In this document: piece after piece, positions 15,763-24,640 of the stretch
Layout of the letters: each line of letters begins with the position of its first letter
How positions within the stretch are numbered: position 1 is the first letter of the stretch
Origin: Pedobacter insulae
Lineage (GTDB): Bacteria; Bacteroidota; Bacteroidia; Sphingobacteriales; Sphingobacteriaceae
DNA: 64,000 bases
Direction: 5' to 3'
Assembly (NCBI RefSeq): GCF_900113525.1
Contig: NZ_FOPP01000005.1
Coordinates: 62,001 to 126,000, forward strand
Notes under the pieces: generated by a model
The model's database searches: none
Told to the model about the DNA's origin: nothing
What the model saw: the letters and a program-made list of their open reading frames with translations, nothing else
Position numbers and translations under genes: made by a program

Positions 15763-16302
15763 TTAAACCGCCCTATAAATATCCTTCAAATTTCTACCCA
15801 AGTCATTATAATCTAACCCATAACCCACTACAAATTCATTAGGGATTTCGAAGCCAACATAGGTCAACTCGGGAATTGGCGACTTTAATGCCATTGGTTT
15901 AAATAACAAACTACAAACCTGAACAGAAGCAGGGTTTTGAGCTTTTACTTTCTCAAGGATATACTCCAGTGTTAAACCTGTATCAACAATGTCTTCAATA
16001 ATAAGCACATCTCTGTTCTCCAAGCCATCAGGAAGTCCGAACGCCTCTTTGATCGATCCCGAACTCTCGGTGCCTTCGTAGGATTTTATACGGATAAAGC
16101 CAATCTCGCATGCAATATGGACTTCTTTTAACAAATCGGCCATAAAAACAAAACTGCCATTTAAAACCCCGATTAAAATAGGGCAGCGATTTTCGTAATC
16201 CACATTCAGTTGAATTCCTATTAAGCGTATTCTTTTGCTAATGGTTTCATTCTCTAGAAAGATCTCAAAACTTTTACCATCCACTTGAATTTTATTCATC
16301 AT
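15763..16302 (-). CDS. hpt: Hypoxanthine phosphoribosyltransferase
   Basis: This 179-residue purine-salvage enzyme makes IMP or GMP from hypoxanthine or guanine plus PRPP. The PRPP-binding motif is VLIIEDIVDTGLTLEYIL, the flexible-loop region precedes it (SYEGTESSGSI), and the purine-contact segment is YVGFEIPNEFVVGYGLDYN. Length is normal. It lies 22 nt behind the large transglycosylase gene, with psd downstream, so the three minus-strand genes may be one transcript. Confidence 0.95.
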   Translation of the reverse strand: MMNKIQVDGKSFEIFLENETISKRIRLIGIQLNVDYENRCPILIGVLNGSFVFMADLLKEVHIACEIGFIRIKSYEGTESSGSIKEAFGLPDGLENRDVLIIEDIVDTGLTLEYILEKVKAQNPASVQVCSLLFKPMALKSPIPELTYVGFEIPNEFVVGYGLDYNDLGRNLKDIYRAV

Positions 16303-16324
16303 AACTGATTAATTTTCTTTCCAA

Positions 16325-18484
16325 TTAATTATCACCATCCTCTTTTTCCTTCCTTCGCTGTTCCCTTCGCTCTTGTCTAAGCTGTTTTTTTGTTTTGGCA
16401 GTATCCGTTTTTATATCCACCCGAACAAGCGTGTCTTTTTTGGCAGGGAAGAGGCGGTCAAAAAGTGTCTTACCTTTATCTGGTGTAATTTGCGGAATAA
16501 TCATTCCGTCCTCATCAAGTTCTAAGGCCGAGGTGTCAACAACGACCGAATCGGGCAACAGGTACTGCCGCAGCCCTTCTCGCAGCCTAACATTATAAAA
16601 ACCATACCCACTAGTATCTGCGTACGTTAAGCCTCTTCTGGCCATTGTATTGCCAATAAAATTAAAGTATGGCAAAAGATAGGGCTTTAAGCCGCCATCG
16701 TTCGCAAATTTATACATAGCTGCTTTAGGCCGAGGAACAATGTTAGCTAAGAAAATGCCTTCTCCGACACTTAGTTCGGATGGGTGCTTCCCGAAATAAT
16801 GACTTGCCGCTTCTCCAATACCATACACATTTGGCCCCATCTCTATGATATTGAAATAAACCTCTAACATTCGTTCCTTACTAATCAATCGGTTATTCTC
16901 TATAAGCCAAACAATTAAAACCTCTTCTGCCTTACGAGATATAGTTTTGTTTCTACTCAAGAAAACGTTTTTAACCAACTGCATAGAGATTGTACTCCCT
17001 CCACGCTTAAACCGTTTCTCTTTAAAGTTAACAGCAATCGATTTTCGAAATGATTCTTCAACAAAACCATGATGTCTAAAGAAAGAAGGGTCTTCGGATG
17101 TGAGTAGGGCATTTCTAAAATTAAACGAGATATCCCCTAACCTGGTAAAATTTGGGTTGGAAGGTCCTATCAAAATGTTCCTCATAGGTTTGCCATACTC
17201 ATAAGGCGTATATACAAAATCTTTATTTATTTTTTGAAGATCTGTTTTACCCCATTTCAAAATCTTGAAATTATTGGGGGTTAGGTTAGAACTGAACTTT
17301 ACGCTGTCTGGGATTGAAGTGTCCAGATAAAAATCGAGGTTATACTTTAACTTTCCGCTAACCTGCATCCCATCTAACGATTCGAACAAGCCTTCGGGGA
17401 AGGCCTCCAAGAAGGCCTGTGCGTCTTGCTCCTCAGCATCGAGCTTTAGCTCATATACTTTGTTTGGCGATAAAGTGTACTTAATATAGGGATGAACCTT
17501 CGCATCCTTTAAAAAAATGGTCGAGGTACTGTCCAAAGAAAGATAATTTGGCCCAATTAGCAAATCTGCGTCAATCTTGGCGCTACTTACCACAATGTCT
17601 GTTGCCGCAATCCGCGCCTGATTGATCAAAAGATTTTTCACCGACCATGACCCAGAGATTTTAAAGTCATCCCCTTTATAATCTGCATCTTTCATTTCTG
17701 TCCTAACTGTGTCAAAGCTAATCTTTGTATGTAGTTTTTGCTGAAGATATAGTGGAAGTTCTACCTGCTGTTTATTAGCTGCATATAGCATTACATCTAA
17801 CCGTTTCTGATTAGGCTTTAAATTACCCGTCATGTGCCAGGTTGCTAAGGTGTCGTTAACCAGAATAGTCGATTTAAGTTTCCCGTCATCTATCGTTGCT
17901 GTGGTAGTCAGAAATTTTAGGGAGGCCGTATCATTGTCGTTAAGCTGCATCATAAAGTTCTTTACCTCCATGTCATCAGGAATCTTGTAAAGCACCTCAT
18001 TTAATAGGTTGCTTGCGATTTCGCTTAGGTCTAATTTATTTTTTGTGGTGTTGGTGCTGTCTTTGCTTTTCCTTTTTAGAATAAAATCAAGGTTGGTAAG
18101 TGAGTCTCTAATTACAACATTCAATTTACCGTCATTCAATTTGATTTCCGAAAGCTTAACATTACCAAAAAGCAGTGGAAATATTTTAACCCCAACACTT
18201 AAGCTACGCATGGAAGTCAGGGTGTCTCTATCTTTGGGAACTACTGAAATACGCTCCATACTTACGGTACTTAATCCGCTAAATCCTGCTTTGCCTATGC
18301 TAACAGTGAGCCCATAATTATTTTTGGCTTTTGCAATCGCTTTCGCCATGATGGTTTTCAGCATGGCTTCTCTTTTACTGTAGGCAATAGCGCCCAAAGA
18401 AATAACCAGGAGCAAAAACACGCCTAAAACCCAGGCTCCAACTTTATAATATTTTTTGGGGATGCTTATTTTCGGTAGCTGCAT
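16325..18484 (-). CDS. AsmA-like/GT51 peptidoglycan transglycosylase, monofunctional
   Basis: This 719-residue protein has one N-terminal membrane anchor (about 16-35), an AsmA-like periplasmic region (about 40-440, many short beta-strands and the phrase MERISVVPKDRDTL), and a GT51 transglycosylase domain (about 455-635). The GT51 motifs are visible: the catalytic Glu in TSEDPSFFRHHGF, RGGSTISMQLVKN, and ERMLEVYFNIIEMGPNVYGI (shown at its start only), with the closing LSVGEGIFLANI. No transpeptidase domain follows; instead there is a very basic tail (KKQLRQERREQRRKEK). It polymerises lipid II into glycan strands. The fusion with an AsmA-like region is unusual compared with small MtgA proteins. 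Confidence 0.9.
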   Translation of the reverse strand: MQLPKISIPKKYYKVGAWVLGVFLLLVISLGAIAYSKREAMLKTIMAKAIAKAKNNYGLTVSIGKAGFSGLSTVSMERISVVPKDRDTLTSMRSLSVGVKIFPLLFGNVKLSEIKLNDGKLNVVIRDSLTNLDFILKRKSKDSTNTTKNKLDLSEIASNLLNEVLYKIPDDMEVKNFMMQLNDNDTASLKFLTTTATIDDGKLKSTILVNDTLATWHMTGNLKPNQKRLDVMLYAANKQQVELPLYLQQKLHTKISFDTVRTEMKDADYKGDDFKISGSWSVKNLLINQARIAATDIVVSSAKIDADLLIGPNYLSLDSTSTIFLKDAKVHPYIKYTLSPNKVYELKLDAEEQDAQAFLEAFPEGLFESLDGMQVSGKLKYNLDFYLDTSIPDSVKFSSNLTPNNFKILKWGKTDLQKINKDFVYTPYEYGKPMRNILIGPSNPNFTRLGDISFNFRNALLTSEDPSFFRHHGFVEESFRKSIAVNFKEKRFKRGGSTISMQLVKNVFLSRNKTISRKAEEVLIVWLIENNRLISKERMLEVYFNIIEMGPNVYGIGEAASHYFGKHPSELSVGEGIFLANIVPRPKAAMYKFANDGGLKPYLLPYFNFIGNTMARRGLTYADTSGYGFYNVRLREGLRQYLLPDSVVVDTSALELDEDGMIIPQITPDKGKTLFDRLFPAKKDTLVRVDIKTDTAKTKKQLRQERREQRRKEKEDGDN

Positions 18485-18592
18485 AAACTAATTTAAAAAT
18501 TAATGCTTAACAAACGTTTATCAGAAATGTTTATTTCGTGTTAAAATTACAATAAAAAGGGTGATAGAAAATTTAATATAGTTATGTTTTGT

Positions 18593-18600
18593 TAATTTTG
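18593..18600 (+). promoter_or_regulatory. -7 promoter box of mrp
   Basis: TAATTTTG fits TAnnTTTG and ends exactly 4 nt before the mrp ATG at 18605. No Shine-Dalgarno fits in the gap, so the transcript should be leaderless. Confidence 0.55.
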
Positions 18601-18604
18601 AGGA

Positions 18605-19681
18605 ATGATAATTACCAATGAACAGGTTTTAGAAGCCTTGCGCAACGTGGAAGATCCGGATTTGAAGAAAGATCTGGTTACTTTAAACATGATTAAAGAT
18701 GTTAAAATCGACGGTAAGCAAATAGCTTTTACACTAGAATTAACTACCCCAGCATGTCCGATGAAGGAAATGCTAAAGAATGCCTGTACAAATGCAATTA
18801 AGCATTTTGTCGACGCAAGCGCTATCATTCTTATCAATGTCACTTCTCGCGTTACCAAACCGAATGACACAACGCAGTTAAACGCAATTAAAAATATCAT
18901 ATTAATTTCCTCAGGCAAGGGAGGGGTAGGTAAGTCGACCGTAGCCAGTAACCTTGCGGTAACTTTAGCCGCTAACGGCGCCAAAGTAGGTTTAATCGAT
19001 GCAGATATTTATGGCCCCTCCGTTCCAACGATGTTCGACCTCATTGGTGCAAAACCCAGCGCAAGAGAAACAAAAGATGGGAAAACCTTAATTTTACCAA
19101 TTGAAAAATATGGCATTAAATTGCTGTCATTAGGTTTCTTTGCCGACCCAGATCAAGCTGTGCCCTGGCGTGGACCAATGGCTTCCAATGCGATTAAGCA
19201 ATTGTTTAATGATGCAGATTGGGGGGAACTGGATTATCTGATTGTAGATTTACCTCCTGGAACGGGAGATATCCACATTACCATCAGTCAAAGCTTCCCT
19301 ATTGCGGGCGCAGTAATTGTTACTACGCCACAGCAGGTTGCCCTGGCAGATACCAAAAAAGGATTAAACATGTTCAGAATGCAAGGGATAAATATTCCCA
19401 TTTTAGGCGTTATAGAGAATATGTCTTATTTTACACCAGCAGAGCTGCCTGATAATAAATATTACATCTTTGGTAAAAATGGAGGTAAAACTTTGTCTGA
19501 GCAGTACAATGTGCCGTTTTTAGGTGAAATACCATTAATTCAGGCTATTGCCGATGCGGGCGACCAAGGAACTCCGATTGCGATGGATACGTCCAGTCCT
19601 TTACAGTATGCATTTAATGAAATTGCAGGTAAAATTGCACAACAGATCTCAATAAATAACATACAGTCAGCGAATTGCTAA
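18605..19681 (+). CDS. mrp: Mrp/ApbC-type Fe-S cluster carrier ATPase
   Basis: This 358-residue P-loop protein carries Fe-S clusters to target enzymes. An N-terminal MIP18 (DUF59) domain (1-95; ALRNVEDPDLKKDLVTL and the conserved Cys in TTPACPMKE) precedes the ATPase domain with the deviant Walker A SSGKGGVGKSTVASNLA, Switch II-like DADIYGPSVPTMF and the Walker B DLPPGTGDIH. The CxxC that binds a bridging cluster in many Mrp/Nbp35 proteins is not at its usual place after ENMSYF, where TPAELPDNKYYIFG is read instead. It is followed 34 nt later by an Nfu-type scaffold, a classical functional pair. Confidence 0.93.
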   Translation: MIITNEQVLEALRNVEDPDLKKDLVTLNMIKDVKIDGKQIAFTLELTTPACPMKEMLKNACTNAIKHFVDASAIILINVTSRVTKPNDTTQLNAIKNIILISSGKGGVGKSTVASNLAVTLAANGAKVGLIDADIYGPSVPTMFDLIGAKPSARETKDGKTLILPIEKYGIKLLSLGFFADPDQAVPWRGPMASNAIKQLFNDADWGELDYLIVDLPPGTGDIHITISQSFPIAGAVIVTTPQQVALADTKKGLNMFRMQGINIPILGVIENMSYFTPAELPDNKYYIFGKNGGKTLSEQYNVPFLGEIPLIQAIADAGDQGTPIAMDTSSPLQYAFNEIAGKIAQQISINNIQSANC

Positions 19682-19715
19682 AAATTTACTATTTTTATAC
19701 TTTAATACAGATAAA

Positions 19716-19961
19716 ATGAGTTTAACGGAACAAGTGGAGCAAGCATTAGAAACTATCAGGCCATATTTAATAGCCGACGGTGGAAATGTTGCCATAGAAG
19801 AGATTACACCAGGCTATGTTGTTAAATTAAGATTATTAGGCAACTGCGGCTCATGTAAAATGAGCTTTATGACGATGAAAGCAGGCATTGAGCAGGCAAT
19901 AATGAAAGCCGTACCAGAAATTACCGGCGTTGTTGCAGTAGATTTGGCAGAGCAGGAATAA
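19716..19961 (+). CDS. NifU C-terminal-domain Fe-S scaffold protein
   Basis: This 81-residue protein is a stand-alone Nfu domain, which assembles or transfers [4Fe-4S] clusters. The cluster-binding CxxC is in LLGNCGSCKMSFMTMKAGIE, with the usual preceding LIADGGNVAIEEI. Length is normal for a single-domain Nfu. It is the second gene of the mrp pair, so the two proteins likely work in the same delivery route. Confidence 0.95.
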   Translation: MSLTEQVEQALETIRPYLIADGGNVAIEEITPGYVVKLRLLGNCGSCKMSFMTMKAGIEQAIMKAVPEITGVVAVDLAEQE

Positions 19962-20017
19962 GGTTTATTTAACACAATTTAACGAATACATTAAGCATTT
20001 ACCTCTATTTTTGTAAG

Positions 20018-20659
20018 ATGAAGTATTGTTTAACAATCATATTGCTTTTTTTTGTTACTACTATTTTTGCCCAAAACATGCAGAAAAGTAACAAATTGGT
20101 GCAGTTTTCGGGAATCATTACCGATACTGACAGCAATTCGGTTGTGCCCTATGTTACCATTACCAATTTGAGTAATAAAGGGATAAAGTATGCTGCCAAC
20201 TATCAGGGTTATTTTTCAATCATTGTTAATCCCGGAGATTCATTAATATTTAGTGCAATAGGATTTAACAATAAAGTGCTGGTACTCCCGACTGAAATAA
20301 ATGATTTTAAGTACACAGAAATGGTCAAGATGAAACCAGAAACTGTGTATTTAAAGGCTGTAAGGATCTATCCATGGGCAACCATAGAAGAGTTTAACAA
20401 AGACTTTTTATCAATGAAGGTTGCCGATGATGATATGGCTATTGCCAAGAAAAATCTTTCTCCAAAAAGCATTCAGGGGATGATTTTATCATTACCTCGT
20501 AATTCGGCAGAGATTAGCAACAGCAATTATCGTTACAATTTTGATAGAATGATGAATGTAAATATGCGTCAAACCAATCCATTGCTAAATCCATTTGCAT
20601 GGGGTAAGTTAATGCAGCAGATTTTCGCTGGAGATAAAAGCAGAGAATCCGATAAATAA
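20018..20659 (+). CDS. Exported carboxypeptidase-regulatory-like domain protein
   Basis: This 213-residue protein has a signal peptide (about 1-18, ending FAQ) and one carboxypeptidase-D-like regulatory beta-sandwich (about 28-105): VQFSGIITDTDSNSVVPYVT, NYQGYFSIIVNPGDSLIFSA, then IGFNNKVLVL. The C-terminal half (110-213), with VYLKAVRIYPWATIEEFNKD and ending in NPFAWGKLMQQIF, is typical of uncharacterised Bacteroidota proteins with this domain. No enzyme motif is visible. It converges with def, 4 nt apart. Confidence 0.85.
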   Translation: MKYCLTIILLFFVTTIFAQNMQKSNKLVQFSGIITDTDSNSVVPYVTITNLSNKGIKYAANYQGYFSIIVNPGDSLIFSAIGFNNKVLVLPTEINDFKYTEMVKMKPETVYLKAVRIYPWATIEEFNKDFLSMKVADDDMAIAKKNLSPKSIQGMILSLPRNSAEISNSNYRYNFDRMMNVNMRQTNPLLNPFAWGKLMQQIFAGDKSRESDK

Positions 20660-20663
20660 GCAA

Positions 20664-21221
20664 TTACCGTTTCTTGTTTTGTCTGGGGTAACGCATTTTG
20701 TAATCCGTTCTAACATTGCCTTTTGCAATGGCATCCAATTTACTTTTCAATAATTGCTTACGCAACAAGCTCAGCTTATCAGTAAAAAGCTTGCCCTCAA
20801 TATGGTCATACTCATGCTGAATTACTCTGGCGGCAAATCCGCTTACTTTTTCTTCATGAAGCTTCCAATTCTCATCATAATAGCTGATCAAGATATTGGG
20901 CTTTCGCATAATATCTTCTCTTACTTCGGGAATACTCAAACAACCTTCGTTAAAAGCCCAAGGTTCGCCGCTTTCTTCTAAAATCTGTGCGTTAATGAAT
21001 ACCTTTTTAAAAACCTCTTCCCCTTCATCCGCCTTTGTGTCGACAATAAACAAACGGATAGGCAAGCCAACTTGCGGTGCAGCTAAACCAACTCCGCTTG
21101 CATTGTTCATTGTTTCGAACATATTGGCAATAAGCTGTTGCAGATCAGGATAGGTCTCCTCAATATCTACACAAACTTTCTTTAAAACAGGATCGCCATA
21201 GGCTACAATTGGTAGTTTCAT
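20664..21221 (-). CDS. def: Peptide deformylase
   Basis: This 185-residue metalloenzyme removes the formyl group from the initiator methionine of new proteins. The three family motifs are present: GVGLAAPQVGLPIRLF (motif 1), EGCLSIPEV (motif 2, metal-binding Cys) and VIQHEYDHIEGKLF (motif 3, HExxH-type zinc or iron site). I start it at the ATG at 21219-21221, since MKLPIVAYGDPVLKK is the family N-terminus; the longer frame to 21236 adds five unrelated residues. A TACTTTTG box ends exactly 4 nt upstream of this ATG, so the mRNA should be leaderless. Confidence 0.96.
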   Translation of the reverse strand: MKLPIVAYGDPVLKKVCVDIEETYPDLQQLIANMFETMNNASGVGLAAPQVGLPIRLFIVDTKADEGEEVFKKVFINAQILEESGEPWAFNEGCLSIPEVREDIMRKPNILISYYDENWKLHEEKVSGFAARVIQHEYDHIEGKLFTDKLSLLRKQLLKSKLDAIAKGNVRTDYKMRYPRQNKKR

Positions 21222-21225
21222 GCAA

Positions 21226-21233
21226 CAAAAGTA
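21226..21233 (-). promoter_or_regulatory. -7 promoter box of def
   Basis: The minus strand reads TACTTTTG, a perfect TAnnTTTG, 4 nt before the def ATG. Confidence 0.6.
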
Positions 21234-21262
21234 CAAATTATTAAGAAATAGGGGAAATTGGA

Positions 21263-22492
21263 TTAAGCGGTTGGATAGAATGTCAATGAACTTAAATTTC
21301 CTTCGTCTAAAACATCATTCGCAATCGCATCCATATCAGCTACGCTAACGGCTCTGATTTTATTAAATACAGTTTCCAGGCTGTCGATTTTATCATAATC
21401 TATCAAGCTTTTAGCCATGGAAATAATTAAACCAATGCGGTTCTCCTCCCCTAATGCAATTTGGCCAATAAACTTATTCTTAGCCTTTTGTAATTGAATT
21501 TCGGTCATTTTAGCAGACCTGATCTTTTTAAACTCTTTAAAAATCAAATTTGTAGCGCGCTCTACTTTCTCTTTATCGGTACCAAAATAAAGCGCAAAAA
21601 TTCCGGCATCACTTAATGGACTGTAATTAGATTCGATTGTATAGGCTATGCCATACTTTTCCCTGATTTGCAAATTAAGGACAGAACTCATTCCATTTCC
21701 ACCCAGGATATTGTTAAGCAATAACAAACCTGCCTTATAAGGATGATGCAAAGAATAAGTTTGCGTCCCCAACATGCTATGGGCTTGCATAATCTGCTTA
21801 TTCACTTTAACATGTTGTGGGGCATTTACAATAGGGGCAACTCTTTTCGATAGGGAACTGTTTTCGGGAACATCACTAAAATACTTCTCTCCAATTTTTG
21901 CAACCTTATTAAACGAGTAATTACCTAAAACTGCCACAACAATTTCGTCGGTTCGATAATTATTTTTTATAAACTGTTTAATATCATGCTGATCCAGTGC
22001 CGTTACCGTTGAAGGAGTTCCTAAGATATTTCTGCCCAAAGCATGGTTCGCAAAAAGCATATCTTCAAAATCATCGTTAATCGCTTCTTCTGGTTGATCA
22101 AGATAGGAAGTAATTTCATCTAGGATTACGCCCTTTTCTTTATCCAGTTCCTCAATTGGAAACACAGAATGGAAAACGATGTCATTAAATAGCTCGAGCG
22201 TTCTGTCTACATAGGGCTGTAGAAAGGATGCGTGTATGCAGGTGTACTCTTTAGTTGTATATGCATTTAAATCCGCTCCAACACTTTCCAAACGGTTTAA
22301 AATCTGATTTGTGGTCCTTTTTTCAGTCCGCTTAAAAATAAGATGCTCGATAAAATGAGCTAAGCCCATTTGCGAATCCTCCTCGTCTCTTGAGCCGCTA
22401 TTTATTAAAATACAAGCGTGGGAAATAGGTGATGCTGAAGGCACATGTAAAACCCGAATGCCGTTGCGTAAAGTATGAACGTTATATTCCAT
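21263..22492 (-). CDS. M16-family zinc peptidase (processing-peptidase-like)
   Basis: This 409-residue protein is a one-chain M16B peptidase of the pitrilysin superfamily. The inverted zinc motif HxxEH is in LAHFIEHLIFK, the third ligand Glu lies in the KGVILDEITSY segment, and the C-terminal M16 half contains NNILGGNGMSSVLNLQIREK. Bacterial members act as homodimers on short peptides. No signal peptide is seen, so it is probably cytoplasmic. A TATCTTTG box at 22501-22508 on the minus strand ends 8 nt before the ATG, giving a leader of only a few nt. Confidence 0.94.
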   Translation of the reverse strand: MEYNVHTLRNGIRVLHVPSASPISHACILINSGSRDEEDSQMGLAHFIEHLIFKRTEKRTTNQILNRLESVGADLNAYTTKEYTCIHASFLQPYVDRTLELFNDIVFHSVFPIEELDKEKGVILDEITSYLDQPEEAINDDFEDMLFANHALGRNILGTPSTVTALDQHDIKQFIKNNYRTDEIVVAVLGNYSFNKVAKIGEKYFSDVPENSSLSKRVAPIVNAPQHVKVNKQIMQAHSMLGTQTYSLHHPYKAGLLLLNNILGGNGMSSVLNLQIREKYGIAYTIESNYSPLSDAGIFALYFGTDKEKVERATNLIFKEFKKIRSAKMTEIQLQKAKNKFIGQIALGEENRIGLIISMAKSLIDYDKIDSLETVFNKIRAVSVADMDAIANDVLDEGNLSSLTFYPTA

Positions 22493-22627
22493 TTAAGGGG
22501 CAAAGATACTTAATAGTATGATAAATCGCCGTATCAATGGTAAGTAAAGCCTGTCATTTTGACTTATAATCTACTTTGGAACACCGCTTGATAAGTATAG
22601 GTATAATCAAAAATTATAAAATCAATT

Positions 22628-24514
22628 ATGACAACAGAAAAGGGAAGTATTTCCATACACACAGAAAACATTTTTCCAATCATCAAGAAATTCCTGTATT
22701 CGGATAATGAGATCTTTTTAAGGGAATTAGTTTCTAATGCGGTTGATGCAGTTCAGAAAATTAAGCGCTTAGCTGCATTAGGGCAATATAACGGAGAACT
22801 AGGTGAGCCATTAGTGGCTGTTAGTTTAGACGCACCGGCAAAAACCATTACCATTAGCGATAATGGTTTGGGTATGACGGCCGAAGAAATCAAAAAATAC
22901 ATTAATCAGGTTGCTTTTTCTGGAGCTAGCGAGTTTGTAGAGAAATTTAAAGATGCGAAAGATGCAAATGAGATTATCGGTAAGTTTGGCCTAGGTTTTT
23001 ACTCAGCATTCATGGTAGCTGATTTAGTGGAGATTCAAACATTATCGTACCAGGAAGGGGCTGAAGCAGCGAAATGGACTTGCGACGGTAGTACTTCTTT
23101 TGAGATTTCGGCAGGCGATAGAACAACGCGCGGCACGAGTATTATCTTACATATTAATGCTGAATCTGAAGAGTTTTTAAGTGAGCATAAATTACAGGAG
23201 ATTTTAGATAAGTACGCTAAATTCTTGCCTGTTCCCATCCAATTTGGCACAAAAACTACAGAAGAGGAAGATGGGGTTGATGAAGAGGGCAAGACTAAGT
23301 ACAAATCTGTTACTGCACCAAACATTATCAATACCACGCATCCAATTTGGGCAAAGGCACCTGCTGATTTGTCAGACCAAGATTATTTAGATTTCTATAA
23401 ACAACTTTATCCTTTTGCGGAAGATCCGTTATTCTGGATCCATTTAAATGTTGATTATCCATTTAACCTAACAGGTGTTTTATATTTCCCTAAGGTGAAG
23501 GATGATTTTGATATGCAACGCAATAAAATCAAGTTGTTTAGTCGCCAGGTATTTATCACAGATGAAGTAAAGGATATTGTACCAGAGTTTTTGATGCTAT
23601 TACATGGCGTGATTGATTCTCCTGATATTCCATTAAATGTTTCCAGAAGCTTTTTACAAGCAGATAGCAACGTGAAAAAAATTAACAGCTATATTACTAA
23701 AAAGGTAGCCGACAAATTGGGGGAACTTTATCAAAAAGATCGTAAAAGCTACGAAGAAAAATGGAGCAACATTGGCTTATTCGTAAAATACGGTATGATC
23801 AGTGAAGAGAAGTTTTATGATAAGGCAAAAGATTTTGCTTTGTTAACCAATACAAAAGGCGAGCATTTTACATTTGAGGAATACAAAGAAAAGGTAAAAG
23901 ATAGCCAAACAGACAAAAACGGGAATATTGTGTACTTGTATACAACAGACCCTGATAAGCAAGATGGTTTCATTCAATCGGCCGAGAAAAAAGGGTATGA
24001 TGTACTGATCATGAATACTCCTATAGATGGTCACTTTGTGGGCAGCCTGGAGCACAAACTAGAGAAAACCCAGTTAAAGCGTGTTGATGCAAGTGTTACC
24101 AACCAATTGATTGAAAAAGATGAAGTACTGGAATCTGTTCTAAGTGAAGAACAATCTGCTACGGTAAAATCAATTTTTGAGAAGGCCATTGTAAAACCAA
24201 ACTTTAGCGTGGAGGTTGTTGGTCTTAGTCCGGACGATGCGCCAGTAACTGTAACGATGGACGAGTTTATGCGCCGTATGAAAGATATGGCAAAAATGGG
24301 CGGTGGAATGAGCTTTTATGGTAACATGCCAGATAGTTATAAGGTGGCCATCAATGGAAACCATAAACTTGTAGGTAAAATCTTAGCTTCTGCTAACGAA
24401 GAAGAACAAAGTAAGTTTGCCAAGCAAGCGGTAGATTTGGCTTTACTCTCACAAGGTATGCTAACCGGCGCAGAATTAACTGCCTTTGTAAGCAGAAGTG
24501 TAGAGTTGATATAG
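22628..24514 (+). CDS. htpG: Molecular chaperone HtpG (Hsp90)
   Basis: This 628-residue cytoplasmic chaperone has the N-terminal GHKL ATPase domain (FLRELVSNAVDAVQKIKR, the nucleotide motif ISDNGLGMT, then IGKFGLGFYSAF), the middle domain (around 230-480; PLNVSRSFLQAD carries the catalytic-loop Arg) and a C-terminal dimerisation domain. The sequence is full length. A TACTTTG box at about 22572-22578 could be the promoter element. A perfect REP-like hairpin follows directly after the stop. Confidence 0.97.
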   Translation: MTTEKGSISIHTENIFPIIKKFLYSDNEIFLRELVSNAVDAVQKIKRLAALGQYNGELGEPLVAVSLDAPAKTITISDNGLGMTAEEIKKYINQVAFSGASEFVEKFKDAKDANEIIGKFGLGFYSAFMVADLVEIQTLSYQEGAEAAKWTCDGSTSFEISAGDRTTRGTSIILHINAESEEFLSEHKLQEILDKYAKFLPVPIQFGTKTTEEEDGVDEEGKTKYKSVTAPNIINTTHPIWAKAPADLSDQDYLDFYKQLYPFAEDPLFWIHLNVDYPFNLTGVLYFPKVKDDFDMQRNKIKLFSRQVFITDEVKDIVPEFLMLLHGVIDSPDIPLNVSRSFLQADSNVKKINSYITKKVADKLGELYQKDRKSYEEKWSNIGLFVKYGMISEEKFYDKAKDFALLTNTKGEHFTFEEYKEKVKDSQTDKNGNIVYLYTTDPDKQDGFIQSAEKKGYDVLIMNTPIDGHFVGSLEHKLEKTQLKRVDASVTNQLIEKDEVLESVLSEEQSATVKSIFEKAIVKPNFSVEVVGLSPDDAPVTVTMDEFMRRMKDMAKMGGGMSFYGNMPDSYKVAINGNHKLVGKILASANEEEQSKFAKQAVDLALLSQGMLTGAELTAFVSRSVELI

Positions 24515-24543
24515 CCCAATAATTACCTCAATGCGAGGGTTCC

Positions 24544-24602
24544 CGTCATTGCGAGGCACGAAGCAATCTCACGACGAGATTGCTTCGTGCCTCGCAATGA
24601 CG
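24544..24602. repeat. REP-like perfect palindrome after htpG
   Basis: Two 27-nt arms that are exact complements (CGTCATTGCGAGGCACGAAG and onward) are separated by 5 nt (ACGAC). This is the tightest copy of the family found at 8699, 38777 and 50944. A run of five T follows at once, so it can double as an htpG terminator. Confidence 0.92.
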
Positions 24603-24640
24603 TTTTTGTAAACCGCAATGACTTTTTAAGCCCTGTTTAG

